DNA of 64,000 nucleotides from Actinomycetes bacterium (GCA_023394615.1 JAEXAI010000010.1:214961-278960); one strand, 5' to 3'. Counted from the stretch's first letter, positions 8,162 to 17,954 are shown. Numbers and translations: made by a program. The notes: a model not told the origin generated them from the sequence alone.

Positions 8162-11100
8162 ATGAATAGAGTGCATGAATCGTTTGATTGGAACCGCTCA
8201 AGCTTCCAATCGCTGCTTCCAGTGGGATTCCTGTTGGTTCTCGCCTTTATGCTGGCATGCTGTATTTCTTTACCATCTTCGGCATACGCTGGCAATCAGC
8301 AAGATGCCATTGCTGCTGATGCGAGCGCTGGTGTAAGTGCTGATGTGAGCTTGTCTTCCACGAACTCTGTCACAACAGAGGACGCCTTGAAGGTGGGGGA
8401 CAACGGCGGCGCGATAGCGACGGTTGGTGTGGGTGCCTCGATTGGTGCCGTTGAGGAGGTTGCCGAAGGGGTCACGACTGGCGACACCGCATCGACTATC
8501 GGCACGGATGCCGATACCGCTACGACCTCCACGACTGAACAGCCGACGACGGTAGACGCAAATGCATCAACCAACACTGTTGGCAAGGCCACTGAAGGTA
8601 CTACGATTAGCGACGTCTCAACGACCGGCGACGCGGACACAGCAACCGGCGATGCTCCTTCGCCCGGCGACGCGGACGCAGCAACCGGCGATGCTCCTTC
8701 GCCCGGCAACGCGGACACACCCACCGGCACAACTACGGGCAACGCGGACACACCCACCGGCACAGCTCCCTCGACCACCGGTCCCGAAACCTTGGGCACC
8801 GCAGAAGCAACCGTTTCCGCTGCGCAGAAGAATGCAAGCGCTCAGAGCAATCCCATTCAATCCCTCATCGTCAACGATGTCGTTTTCTTCAATACAACGA
8901 AGGCGGATCACAGCGAGGTCTTCGCCACCTATGACATGAAGACCAACACGCTCACGCTGCTGAAGGAGGCTATCTCTCGCATCATCGCGCGCAACTTAGG
9001 AGCCGGATTTACCATCCTCGCCACCGGCACGCACTCGTTCACGAACGATTCCGGCGATTCGATCGATGTCCAAGGCGAGCTCGTTTTCGATGGCACCGAG
9101 GACACGACCATCACGCTCGAGGGCCTCTTCGTCACCAAGGAAGACGAGGAGGACTACGACGGCAACGGAGACCTCACCATAAGGAACGGCAAGGTCGAAG
9201 TGAAGTCGAAGGATCCGGAGGGCACCACGAGCACGCACGCACCTGCCGATGTTGCAGGTGATGTCGAAGTGCAGAACAAGGCGTCGCTGGTGGTCGCTGG
9301 CGCCACTGACTACAGCAGCGCGCTCCATGTCGGCGGGGACCTGCTAATCTCCGATGAAGCGTCGTTGACCGTGGCCGATCTGGTCACCGGCAACAACAGC
9401 AGCACCGTCGATGTCGACGGCAATGTGGAATTCGACAGCACAGGGCACATCACGCTGGTCAACCCGAGCGGCACCGGACTCACGGTAGGCAAGAATCTCA
9501 CCATCACTCAGGGTGACGGCACCATCATGGGCATGGGCGGCAACGCGATTCTGGTCGAGAATGGCAAAGTGTACCTCAAAGGGGGAGCCTTCACCATTCT
9601 CACTCTTCCCGGGAATACGAACGGCACGGAACCCTGCTGCGGCATATACATCAAGAACGGCGACATGGTGGTCACCGGCGGATCCAATACGGTCCTCAAC
9701 ATCGGATCAGATGATAACGATGCGGGTATATTGATCAAGAAAGTCGATCAGGGTGTGGGCAACCTGCTGGTTGGAGACGGCTACCTCATGGTCGTCGCGT
9801 TCAACACGGGCATAACGGTCCCTGACGGCTTCATCATCGTCAATGGCGGACAGCTGGATAGCGTGGGCGGTTATGTGGGCATACATGGCAAGAACATCGT
9901 CATCCAAGGTGGTGCCGTCAATGCCTTCGCAACCGGAAAGGCCGATGTCGCCGACAAGGAAGCACTCCAAAAGCTCATAGCGGAGTTGCAGAAGACGCAT
10001 ACTCCCGAGGAATACATAGCCATTCTGAAGCAGATAGGGGTTCTCTACAGCGAGTCCACCACGAAGGGCTATGCCCTGATAGCGGATGACACCATCTACA
10101 TCAACGGTGGCACGGTCACCGCGATGGCGTTCAACAACGGCAATCTCGCGCATTCGAGTGCAGCTGGCAACGAGATGATTGCCATACATGCTGGCAACCT
10201 TGTCCAGATCGATGACGGGACCGTCGTGGCGTTGGCGGACACCGACGGCACGTCGTCTACGTCCATCGGCATCCATGCTGGCGAGGCGGGACAGACCATA
10301 GGCACCATCGAGATAAGCGGTGGAGTGGTCACCGCCTACGCCTTCGACAACGCGGCGACCAAGCTTGCCTTCTTCTCCGAACCGGGCAACACCAATTCTC
10401 CAATCGGCAATGTGCTCGTGGCGGCCGCTATGAAGATAGCCGCGGGGACACGCGCGCCTGGCGTGCAGGTAGATGGCCTCTCCAGCGATACAATCTACAG
10501 CCCCTATCTCTACATCACGGACGGACGTCTGTACCTTGAGGGCGATTACCTGAAATGGGATTATCTTGGCAAGAGCGCGGTCCTGGTTCTCGTGGGATTC
10601 GATCCCCCCGACGGCGAGTTGAAGGTCACGCGAGAGATGATGGACACGCTCATCGGGCTGAACCGCACGGTGGCCATCTTGGGCAACGGCACGGATCTCG
10701 TTGTCCCCGGTGATTGGCTCGGCTCTGTCATACAGGGAGGCATTCGCTACAAGCTGGCCGGCGGCGGCGACCTGCAGAACTACGGGGAAGCGCTCTCGGT
10801 GCTCGTGAAGGGGCGGGGTGTCGCCTTCATGTTCGAGAACGGCCAGCTGTTCGGTGGCAAGACAACCATCCATCAGGTGGACGGCGTGGACGTCTACGAT
10901 TTCAACACGTACTACAATACCGATCCCGAGCACGCAGAGTTCCTGGCTATGGTGGGCGACCGGCTCATCCATTCCATCCGCTTCGCCTACGTGGGCGAAT
11001 GGCCGGCCGACATGACCATCGCCATGTACGTCGGTCCGGATTACGCCGGGCAGACGGTGTCGTGGTACTATCGCGATCCGGCGACCGGAGAGCTTGTTCT

Positions 11101-11353
11101 TATCGGTGATTACACCGTTAACGCCATCGGGTGGATTACGGCTACAACACAGCAGGTCTCGCATGGAAACACGGCTATCCTGACACCAGCTAAAACGATA
11201 ACGGCAAGCCTCGCAAAAGCTTCCGTTTCCCCGAAGACAGGCGACACGCCTATAGCTGCGCTTGCATGCCTAGTCTTGCTTTCTCTTGGAGGATGCGTAT
11301 TCGCCGCCAGCCGGAAAGGCCGCGCTGGACGCACGTCGCTTAAAGAGCGCTGA
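8162..11353 (+). CDS. beta-helix surface protein with SPKTG sortase-like anchor
   Basis: The 1063-residue product begins with an exported signal region (hydrophobic core VGFLLVLAFMLACC, cleavage after SAYA). A Thr/Ala/Asp-rich low-complexity region follows with imperfect 14-residue repeats (GDADTATGDAPSPG type, 8625-8770). From about residue 230 to 900 the sequence is a series of short beta-strand repeats (GGTVTAMAF, GGAVNAFAT), typical of right-handed beta-helix adhesins. The C-terminus has SPKTGD, a TM helix and a basic tail, a variant of the LPxTG cell-wall sorting signal. GAAGGAGAG precedes the ATG at a good distance. Its TGA shares a base with the ATG of the LuxR gene, so the two are probably translationally coupled. 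Ligand or carbohydrate binding is plausible but not shown. No sortase gene is in the window. Confidence 0.85.
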   Translation: MNRVHESFDWNRSSFQSLLPVGFLLVLAFMLACCISLPSSAYAGNQQDAIAADASAGVSADVSLSSTNSVTTEDALKVGDNGGAIATVGVGASIGAVEEVAEGVTTGDTASTIGTDADTATTSTTEQPTTVDANASTNTVGKATEGTTISDVSTTGDADTATGDAPSPGDADAATGDAPSPGNADTPTGTTTGNADTPTGTAPSTTGPETLGTAEATVSAAQKNASAQSNPIQSLIVNDVVFFNTTKADHSEVFATYDMKTNTLTLLKEAISRIIARNLGAGFTILATGTHSFTNDSGDSIDVQGELVFDGTEDTTITLEGLFVTKEDEEDYDGNGDLTIRNGKVEVKSKDPEGTTSTHAPADVAGDVEVQNKASLVVAGATDYSSALHVGGDLLISDEASLTVADLVTGNNSSTVDVDGNVEFDSTGHITLVNPSGTGLTVGKNLTITQGDGTIMGMGGNAILVENGKVYLKGGAFTILTLPGNTNGTEPCCGIYIKNGDMVVTGGSNTVLNIGSDDNDAGILIKKVDQGVGNLLVGDGYLMVVAFNTGITVPDGFIIVNGGQLDSVGGYVGIHGKNIVIQGGAVNAFATGKADVADKEALQKLIAELQKTHTPEEYIAILKQIGVLYSESTTKGYALIADDTIYINGGTVTAMAFNNGNLAHSSAAGNEMIAIHAGNLVQIDDGTVVALADTDGTSSTSIGIHAGEAGQTIGTIEISGGVVTAYAFDNAATKLAFFSEPGNTNSPIGNVLVAAAMKIAAGTRAPGVQVDGLSSDTIYSPYLYITDGRLYLEGDYLKWDYLGKSAVLVLVGFDPPDGELKVTREMMDTLIGLNRTVAILGNGTDLVVPGDWLGSVIQGGIRYKLAGGGDLQNYGEALSVLVKGRGVAFMFENGQLFGGKTTIHQVDGVDVYDFNTYYNTDPEHAEFLAMVGDRLIHSIRFAYVGEWPADMTIAMYVGPDYAGQTVSWYYRDPATGELVLIGDYTVNAIGWITATTQQVSHGNTAILTPAKTITASLAKASVSPKTGDTPIAALACLVLLSLGGCVFAASRKGRAGRTSLKER

Positions 11354-12576
11354 TGGACTACCTCTCCGTTGCTGAGGCTGCCGAGAAGTGGGGCGTCTCC
11401 CCGCGGCGCGTCCAGGTGTATTGTAGAACAGAGCGCATAGAGGGGGCAGACCGCTTCGGCAGGTCATGGCGCATTCCCAGCGATGCGCCAAAGCCTGCTG
11501 ACCCCAGAGTAGGACGGGGAGGCGAATCGCGCGAGGCATCCTCAAGTATCCATGCTTCAGAAAAAGCACCCTCATGCTCTGAGCAGCCACGCTATGTTCC
11601 CGGCATTCTCATCGTTGACCTGCGCTCGCTTCCAATCGTTGATCTTGATGCCGCAATAGAGACGCTTCCCATGCAGGAGCGCGCTCAATGTCGTGCGGAG
11701 TTGGACTATCTACGGGGCAACCTACAGCAAGTGGAAGATTATTGTCGAACCGTCGCCATCACACACCCCACATTCCTGTGCGCATGCTCGCTGAAGCTTG
11801 TCACCGCTGTGGAAAGGGGCGACTACGGCGCGTTTTCAGAAACGGTCGAGATTCTGAAAACGATTGAACGTGATGCGCCACATCCACAGGATCGTCTTAT
11901 GGCCGAAGCCGTCCATGTGCTTGCAGAGGTCAGCATGTTCGATAAGGAATCTTTGCCTGCATGGCTGCGCGAAAACGACTTGTCGATATTTCCCCGCGAA
12001 GCATTTCCCACGGCGCTCTATCTACGAGTGAAGTATTTAGAGGCCAGCAAACGCTATGAGTCTATGTTGGCCACGGCGCAAGCAACGCTGTTGCTGTGCT
12101 CGCGACCGAATACGTTTTCAAGCGTGATGCTTCACCTACACCTTTCCTGTGCCTCGGCTTATGTCCTTCTAGGCGACAAGGAGGCCTGTTCCGCCCAGCT
12201 TGCAGAATCATTAGCGATTGCGCTACCCAATGGGTTCATCACGCCTTTCGCCGATACGCTGTTATCCTGCGGCGGTCTGCTGGAGCCCCTTGTTCAAGCG
12301 AAATGGCCGCAGTACTACGACTCCATCGTGAACAACCCGACACTGTCATGGAAGAACTGGATAGCGTTCCACAACCAGTTCGCCAAAGACAACATCACCC
12401 TGGTGCTGAGCGACCAAGAATATATCCTGGCGTTTCATCTGACGAGTGGGATGACTTATGCGGAAGCCGCGAAAGCAATGCACCTTTCCGTCGGGCGCGT
12501 GAAGAATCTGGTATCGGGAATCTACTCAAAGCTGAATATCACCAACCGCAAGCAGCTGGAGCCGTTTATCCTGTAA
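11353..12576 (+). CDS. LuxR-family regulator with N-terminal MerR-like HTH
   Basis: This 407-residue cytoplasmic protein has two DNA-binding ends. Residues 1-45 (LSVAEAAEKWGVSPRRVQVY) form an excisionase/MerR-type HTH_17 with a basic wing; the C-terminal 60 residues (LSDQEYILAFHLTSGMTY, then VGRVKNLVSGIYSKLNI) form a LuxR/GerE HTH. Between them are helical, TPR-like repeats (about 120-330). Regulators with this composition are common in Eggerthellaceae. The ATG overlaps the stop of the surface-protein gene (TGATG), so it is made from the same message and may control that operon; this is inference. No receiver domain or ATPase site is present, so the signal is unknown. Confidence 0.85.
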   Translation: MDYLSVAEAAEKWGVSPRRVQVYCRTERIEGADRFGRSWRIPSDAPKPADPRVGRGGESREASSSIHASEKAPSCSEQPRYVPGILIVDLRSLPIVDLDAAIETLPMQERAQCRAELDYLRGNLQQVEDYCRTVAITHPTFLCACSLKLVTAVERGDYGAFSETVEILKTIERDAPHPQDRLMAEAVHVLAEVSMFDKESLPAWLRENDLSIFPREAFPTALYLRVKYLEASKRYESMLATAQATLLLCSRPNTFSSVMLHLHLSCASAYVLLGDKEACSAQLAESLAIALPNGFITPFADTLLSCGGLLEPLVQAKWPQYYDSIVNNPTLSWKNWIAFHNQFAKDNITLVLSDQEYILAFHLTSGMTYAEAAKAMHLSVGRVKNLVSGIYSKLNITNRKQLEPFIL

Positions 12577-13057
12577 TACTACGAGAAACAAAGGCTTGTC
12601 GGGTGACTGATAGAGCTTTCATATTGAATCCGAGATACGCATTGCGTAGATGGCTCCACTATCTATTCGAGCTCGTTGAGCTCGAATACCATTTTCCGAC
12701 GAAGCTCTCATCGGATGAATTGCGATGCGAATCTACGCGCTTCCGGTTTTCGGAAGGCGAAAAGCATATGATATCTGCTCGAAACGGCACTTCTGCGAGG
12801 CGTGATTTTCCTCTAGCATTCATTTGAATGCAAGGTTTCATTTCCATGGTCGGTGAGCGTTATCAATAGATCGGGATTTACTGTCTATCGTACGCCTGGC
12901 AGAGCTGCTGTTTATAAGACGTCCGTCGTGCTAGATAGCGTCACCAGCGCGATGAAGATAGCGTCGGTGACCGCCAGCGGACTTTCGTCATCCTATGGTG
13001 TGTCCAAGACAGGCAGACTATGGCCAATGCCGACGGTAGCAAACTCTCTATCTATGA
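12577..13057. other. intergenic stretch after the LuxR gene
   Basis: No gene is supported. A perfect inverted repeat of 11 bp with a 3-nt loop lies at 12664-12688 (arm TATTCGAGCTC). It lacks a T-tract, so it could be a terminator of unusual type or a protein-binding site. A 121-codon frame at 12853-13218 has no ribosome site and an unlikely composition. Confidence 0.4.
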
Positions 13058-13260
13058 CTCACGGCCACAAGCAGCGCAACGGATGCGACCACCGCCTCCG
13101 GCATTATCTATTCAGGATTGACCGCAGGGGAACAAGGGCCACCTTCTATCATGAACCCGCCCGACGGCCTTCCGGGCGTATCTATTCACGCCACCCGATA
13201 TCTTGCGCGATTCCTTAATGCGACTGCCGTCAGAATGTCGGCCTCTTTCCTTTGCTGCGC
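13058..13260 (+). pseudogene. possible surface-protein fragment
   Basis: Directly after a stop codon, one frame reads SATDATTASGIIYSGLTAGE, which has the composition of Cna-B/SpaA-type surface proteins, then degenerates and runs into a family A element. There is no start or ribosome site. It may be debris of a former adhesin gene. The evidence is only composition over about 25 residues. Confidence 0.2.
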
Positions 13261-13263
13261 AAA

Positions 13264-13514
13264 AAACATGTCAAAAAAGTGCAGCTTCTTGCAAATCTTC
13301 CGGTCGACCCCTCGTTTTTGTAAGAAAAGTGCAGCATTAGGTTTTTCCGCACCTGGTTTCACTGACGCCCTTTTTCATACACGCTGCTGAACTGCGACGA
13401 TGCAATCAAGCTTCGGATGGTGCATTTCGAATACTGAACAATGCATACTATGAGTTAACTTATTTGCCAAATGCTGCACTTTTTTTACAAAAACGGGGAA
13501 TCGACTTCGAAAGC
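13264..13514. repeat. palindromic intergenic element, family A, copy 2
   Basis: Same element as at 7133, same length. Left arm 13302-13341, right arm 13467-13505. The right arm has a run of seven T where copy 1 has TTTTC, so pairing is a little weaker. It inserts between the decayed fragment and the cytochrome gene's leader. Confidence 0.85.
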
Positions 13515-13859
13515 GGTGGTACGAATTCCGGTACGAATTATCCCGATAGGAGTGTTTCGCAGTGTTTCATCGAAAGTGCCCGATTTCACATTTTGCGAGG
13601 TGAAAATGGTGCCCCACAAAGCGTATCACCCCTTTTATCATGGGGATAAATGCCAAAAAAGGCTGAAATTACCCTAAATGGGTGATGGTATGGGCGATGA
13701 ATTTCTTTATAGTTCTTAGTGGAAGCGGACGTGGATTTTGGTTTCGAGCTTCATCAGATCTGATGCGCGGGGGCGTATCTTTGGAGAAGCTGAAGACGAA
13801 GCAAATAACGGAGTGCTTCGGGACAGAACAAGGAGAGACAAGAGGAAAGGAGGCTTGCA
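13515..13859. other. leader region of the cytochrome gene
   Basis: No gene is seen. A short hairpin CCCC/GGGG lies near 13631-13646. The last 20 nt hold a strong ribosome site (AAAGGAGG) for the cytochrome gene. No clear promoter could be assigned. Confidence 0.35.
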
Positions 13860-14582
13860 ATGAGCGAAGAATCCGAGGACCAAAAGCAGGAGGCTGAGGT
13901 TGCCGAAAAGGCGACTGAAAACCCCGCTGCTGCACCGGCGGCCAAAAAGGCAAAGAAGAAATGGCCTATTGTGGTAGCCATAGTCGCCGTGGTAATCATC
14001 GTTGCGGGTATTGGGTTTTGGACGTGGCACGAGCAGCCTAGCTTCTGCAACGCAATCTGCCATACGCCCATGGATACTTATGTAGAATCCTATGACGCGC
14101 AGCCGAACTCAACTGCAACAGACAAATGGGGCAATGAGGTTTCGAATTCTAGTGCGATGCTTTCAGTAACACACAAGGAAGCGGGCCTGAACTGCCTGAG
14201 CTGCCATGTGCCTTCGATCAGCCAACAGGTTGGCGAAGTCGGCATGGAAATCACGGGCAATTACTACTACCCGCTTGAAGAGCGCAGCTTGGAAGACTTG
14301 GTAGTGAATGCGGGCGGCGACGCCAGCAAGGCTGACAGCTTCTGCCTGAATTCGAACTGCCACAACATGACGCGCAGCGATTTGACGGAAATGACGTCCG
14401 ACATGGACTTCAACCCGCATCGTTGGCAGCATGGCGAAATCGCCTGCAGCGAGTGCCACAAGTCGCATCGTGCATCCGTGTTCTATTGCACGCAGTGCCA
14501 CACTGACGCTACCGCAAGCATGCCCGATGGTTGGGTAAGCTACTCGGAAGGCAAGCAGATTGCGAAATCTGCCCTGTCGTAA
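13860..14582 (+). CDS. NrfH/NapC-like membrane-anchored multiheme cytochrome c
   Basis: This 240-residue protein has a charged N-terminal tail (Glu/Ala/Lys), one TM helix at about 35-56 and an exported heme domain. Five heme-binding motifs start at Cys 63 (CNAICH), 112 (CLSCH), 162 (CLNSNCH), 196 (CSECH) and 210 (CTQCH). Two are non-standard: Cx3CH with a Met three residues after the His, as in the first heme of NrfH, and Cx4CH. It would take electrons from menaquinol and pass them to a partner oxidoreductase outside the membrane. No nrfA or flavin-type reductase lies beside it, so the partner is elsewhere. The ccm genes that would attach its hemes start 370 nt downstream. AAAGGAGG lies 8 nt before the ATG. 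Confidence 0.88.
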   Translation: MSEESEDQKQEAEVAEKATENPAAAPAAKKAKKKWPIVVAIVAVVIIVAGIGFWTWHEQPSFCNAICHTPMDTYVESYDAQPNSTATDKWGNEVSNSSAMLSVTHKEAGLNCLSCHVPSISQQVGEVGMEITGNYYYPLEERSLEDLVVNAGGDASKADSFCLNSNCHNMTRSDLTEMTSDMDFNPHRWQHGEIACSECHKSHRASVFYCTQCHTDATASMPDGWVSYSEGKQIAKSALS

Positions 14583-14611
14583 CAGTGCTTGTTCGGTGAA
14601 TTGAGCAGCAG

Positions 14612-14645
14612 GGGGTCCGCAGATGAGTATCGGCGGGCCCCTTTG
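14612..14645 (+). terminator. probable terminator after the cytochrome gene
   Basis: A 9-bp stem (GGGGTCCGC with GCGGGCCCC, one T-G pair) with a 12-nt loop is followed by a short T run. It lies 30 nt after the cytochrome stop. Confidence 0.6.
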
Positions 14646-14950
14646 CATACCAGGGCATATGCGCGACGGTGGTTGGGCGGTGCTGGCAGGATGCGGTGGG
14701 TTACAATCCTAAAGGGCGCTATCGCATCGCGAGATAGTTGTCACAGGGATTGCTCGTGCGACGGGTTGTGCTCGTTACACCGTATGGTGTAACTTTGAGC
14801 GCATCGCATACGCTATTCTGTGCTTATAAAGAAAAGACGTTACCGGGCTGAAAATGGCATGGGCTGACTAGTAAAATACCCTCGAGGAAGCGCCACGTGG
14901 GAATCGCATCGCAAGCGACCGGGCGCGTACGAGGTGGGAAAGAGGGAAAT
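14646..14950. other. leader region of the ccm cluster
   Basis: No gene is seen. TAAAAT at 14872-14877 with TGAAAA 17 nt upstream is a weak promoter candidate for ccmE. The upstream extension of the ccmE frame to GTG 14897 is probably untranslated leader. Confidence 0.35.
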
Positions 14951-15622
14951 TTGAACGCAAAGACGAAGAAACGCCTGATTATCGTTACGGGCATTATCAT
15001 CATCGCGCTGGCGATAATTCTGGCAATGGTGGGCAGCGGCTCGTCGGCGAAATCGGTTTCTATTTCACAAGCCGCCAGCGGCGACTACAAAAACCAACGC
15101 GTGCAGGTTTCCGGCAACGTCGTGGAGAATTCTTATCAGACTACCGGAAACGTGCTCACGTTCAAAATCTATGACCCCGATGATTCCACCGCGCCTCAGC
15201 TTACGGTTACCTACGACGGCGGCGTGTCGGCCACATTCGGCAACGACGTCACCGCCATCTGCACCGGTAAAATGGGCGAGGATGGAGTACTTGCTGCCAG
15301 CGAGCTGGTCACAAAGTGCCCGTCAAAGTACGAAAGCGGCACCGAGGCGCTCACTGTTTCCCGCATGCTGGAATACGGTAGCGACATTACCGATAAAACG
15401 GTGAAGGTTGCCGGTAAGGTGAAGGCCGGATCACAGAACGCCGCCGGTTCGGGTGATCGTTTCGTGCTCGTGGATTCTGATGATTCCACGCATGTTGTGG
15501 CCGTTGTATTCGACGACGCGCTTTCCGCTGAAACAACCGCTGACGGAGCTTCCGTTGTATTAACCGGGCACATGGGTAGCGACGGGAAATTCGCCGCCAC
15601 CGACGTGGCCCTAGAAGGGTAG
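14951..15622 (+). CDS. ccmE: CcmE-type heme chaperone with two OB-fold halves
   Basis: CcmE holds heme covalently and hands it to CcmF for attachment to apocytochromes outside the membrane. The protein (223 residues from TTG 14951) has NAKTKKRLIIVTGI and one TM helix, then an OB-fold domain ending in TKCPSKYES. CPSKY (Cys 123, Tyr 127) is the CxxxY form of the heme-binding site, which replaces HxxxY in several Gram-positive, archaeal and deltaproteobacterial CcmE proteins. Usual CcmE stops soon after; here a second OB-like half of about 85 residues follows (TVKVAGKV...VVLTGHMGSDGKF) without the Cys or Tyr. I chose TTG 14951, with GAGGG just upstream, over GTG 14897 because CcmE normally starts next to its basic TM anchor. 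It is the first gene of the ccm operon. Confidence 0.85.
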   Translation: MNAKTKKRLIIVTGIIIIALAIILAMVGSGSSAKSVSISQAASGDYKNQRVQVSGNVVENSYQTTGNVLTFKIYDPDDSTAPQLTVTYDGGVSATFGNDVTAICTGKMGEDGVLAASELVTKCPSKYESGTEALTVSRMLEYGSDITDKTVKVAGKVKAGSQNAAGSGDRFVLVDSDDSTHVVAVVFDDALSAETTADGASVVLTGHMGSDGKFAATDVALEG

Positions 15623-15629
15623 TTATCTT

Positions 15630-17954
15630 ATGGCAATATTCGGTTTGATCGGGCTGCTGGTGGCGTTTGCCGCCGTGGTCGTGTCCATCGTGTGCTTTGC
15701 GGTCGGTTCGTTTGTGCGCCGCAAGCCCGCGAAGTCAGATACCGCAGACATGGTTTTATGGGGCGGGCACGTTGCGGTGATTGTGGTGTTCGCTGCGCTT
15801 TCGTTCTGCTGTGGGCTGTTGATGTTTTGCTTCATCACGGGCGATACGAGCATACAATACGTGGTGCAGGACCAATCCAAGCAAACGGGCGCGCTGGGTA
15901 TGCTCTACCGCATTTCTGGTTTATGGGAAGGCCGCGAGGGCTCGCTGCTTTTCTGGGCGTGGCTCATCTCGCTATTTTCCACGGTGATGGCGGTTCGCGA
16001 CATGAAGGCGCTCGATAAACTTGACTGCATGGCCTTGTTGGTGATGCAGCTGGTGCTGGCCGGGTTCGTGGGCATCCTGCTGTTTTCCGAGGACAACACG
16101 CCGTTTGTGGCTATGGCTGCTAAGTACTTCGATGCGAACGGCAACCTGACGGGTGCCGCTGCGTTGTGGGGAATGAACTCGCTTTTGGAACATTGGGCCA
16201 TGGCGGTGCACCCGCCTGCGCTGTTCATAGGATATGCCGGGCTGACCGTTCCGTTCGCCTACGCCATCGCGGCGCTTGTGGTGAACGATTCCAGTGATGC
16301 GTGGGTGCGCAAATGCCAGCGCTACACCATGGTGTCGTGGCTGTTTTTGGGCATAGGCATCGGGCTGGGCTCGGTGTGGGCCTACGTGGTGCTGGGTTGG
16401 GGCGGCTACTGGGGCTGGGACGCGGTCGAGAATTCCAGTCTTTTATCGTGGCTTGTGGGTCTCGCGCTTATCCATAGCTTTACGGTGTATCGTCGTCGCG
16501 GCGCGTTCAAGCGCTGGAGCGTCATGTGTGCCTGCCTGACGTTTGCCTTCGTTGTTGTGGGTACGTTCATCAGCCGATCTGGTCTGGTGCAGTCGGTGCA
16601 TGCGTTTTCCGGTGACACGGTTTCGCTGGTGCTGTTCGGCAGCCTAATTGCTGTATCGGTGCTCGCCGGTATCGTAGGCCTAGCCATCCGTTGGAAATCC
16701 TTCGCGCCGAAAAACGTTGCCGACGAGAACGTCGAGAACGTAATCTCTCGCGATGCCGCCTACTATTTCAATAATGTCATCATGGTAGTGTTCGCGTTCT
16801 TGTTGCTCTACCTTACTATTTCCAGTGCGCTGCCATCGTGGCTGCCATTCGGCGGGACGGCGCTTTCCGCTGGTACCTACAACGCTGTCGCGCGTCCGCT
16901 TGGCATACTCTACTGCATGGTGCTTGCCGTCTGCCCGCTTCTGGGTTGGGTGAAAACTGACCGTGCTGAGTTTTTGCGAAAGGCTAAAGTGCCCGCCATT
17001 TGCGCTGCCGTGCTATTCTGCGTGCTGATGGTATATCTGGTTACCTATCTTTCTCCTGCCTACGACGCTACTATCGCTGCTGGCGGAAGCAACGGCACCG
17101 GCCTTGCCAATGAGGGTCCGGCCTGGTACTACAAGGGTCTGGCGGTCGTCGGATTCGCCGTCGCCAGTCTGGTGTTTTTCAACACGTTGTTCCTGATTGC
17201 GCGCAATAGCCGCGCTTGGGCCGAAAAGCACGGCACGAACCCTGTGAGCGCATTTTTCAAGATGCTGCCCGGGCATGCGTCTACTTACGGCGGATACATC
17301 GCGCACATCGGCATATCCGTTATCTTGATTGGCCTCATCGGGTCGTCCATGTTCGTGACCGAAAAAACCACGTATCTGAAATACGACGAGTCAACGGATA
17401 CGGCCGAGGATTTCACCATCCAAGATTTCACGCTGGTCTACACGCATAATTCGGTGGTGCAGGGCGACAGCGGCAATGATATTTTCTACACTGTGGAATT
17501 TGACGTGTACCGCGACGGCAACTATGTGGGGCATGTGGCCCCCAACGTGCAGCTGGTTGAAAGCACTCAACAGACCAAGAGCAACACCGGAGTCATCGGA
17601 TTTCCCGAAGAGGACCTGTTCGTGATATACAAAGGTGTGAACACCGCTGGCAACTTCAGTATAGATGTTCGCGTGAACCCGCTGATCAGATTCGTGTGGG
17701 GCGGCTTCTTCGTGCTGATTGCCGGTGTGGCTATCGCGGCTTTGGGCCGTCGTAAGTCCCGTGGCACGTGTACGTCGAAAAATGCCGCTGCGGAAATGCC
17801 TACGCTGCAATCTGACGCTGCTGCCAAGCCTGCTGCCGACGCTGGTGACGCTGCCGACAAGTCTGGTGCCGATGCTGGTGACGCTGTCGACAAGCCTAGC
17901 GCCGACGCTGGTGACGCTGCCGACAAGCCTGATGCTGCCAAGGCCAAAGCATGA
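15630..17954 (+). CDS. ccmF: CcmF-type heme lyase subunit
   Basis: This 774-residue polytopic membrane protein has the tryptophan-rich WWD signature of heme-handling proteins (WGGYWGWDAVENSS near residue 257) and about 14-15 hydrophobic helices. CcmF receives heme from CcmE and catalyses its ligation to the Cys residues of apocytochrome c. A large exported loop lies near residues 575-680. After the last helix comes a cytoplasmic Ala/Asp/Lys tail with three 11-residue repeats (ADAGDAADK type, 17825-17935), unusual for CcmF and apparently expandable. The gene starts 8 nt after ccmE and overlaps ccmA by 4 nt (ATGA). No CcmG, CcmH or CcmI homologue lies in the cluster, so apocytochrome reduction must be handled elsewhere. 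Confidence 0.92.
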   Translation: MAIFGLIGLLVAFAAVVVSIVCFAVGSFVRRKPAKSDTADMVLWGGHVAVIVVFAALSFCCGLLMFCFITGDTSIQYVVQDQSKQTGALGMLYRISGLWEGREGSLLFWAWLISLFSTVMAVRDMKALDKLDCMALLVMQLVLAGFVGILLFSEDNTPFVAMAAKYFDANGNLTGAAALWGMNSLLEHWAMAVHPPALFIGYAGLTVPFAYAIAALVVNDSSDAWVRKCQRYTMVSWLFLGIGIGLGSVWAYVVLGWGGYWGWDAVENSSLLSWLVGLALIHSFTVYRRRGAFKRWSVMCACLTFAFVVVGTFISRSGLVQSVHAFSGDTVSLVLFGSLIAVSVLAGIVGLAIRWKSFAPKNVADENVENVISRDAAYYFNNVIMVVFAFLLLYLTISSALPSWLPFGGTALSAGTYNAVARPLGILYCMVLAVCPLLGWVKTDRAEFLRKAKVPAICAAVLFCVLMVYLVTYLSPAYDATIAAGGSNGTGLANEGPAWYYKGLAVVGFAVASLVFFNTLFLIARNSRAWAEKHGTNPVSAFFKMLPGHASTYGGYIAHIGISVILIGLIGSSMFVTEKTTYLKYDESTDTAEDFTIQDFTLVYTHNSVVQGDSGNDIFYTVEFDVYRDGNYVGHVAPNVQLVESTQQTKSNTGVIGFPEEDLFVIYKGVNTAGNFSIDVRVNPLIRFVWGGFFVLIAGVAIAALGRRKSRGTCTSKNAAAEMPTLQSDAAAKPAADAGDAADKSGADAGDAVDKPSADAGDAADKPDAAKAKA

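Noticed and set aside
9707..11164. 485-codon minus-strand frame
   Set aside because: It lies wholly opposite the beta-helix surface-protein gene, has no ribosome site and a His/Arg-rich composition typical of antisense frames in GC-rich DNA.
12853..13218. 121-codon frame
   Set aside because: No ribosome site, unlikely composition, and the better coding signal nearby is in another frame.
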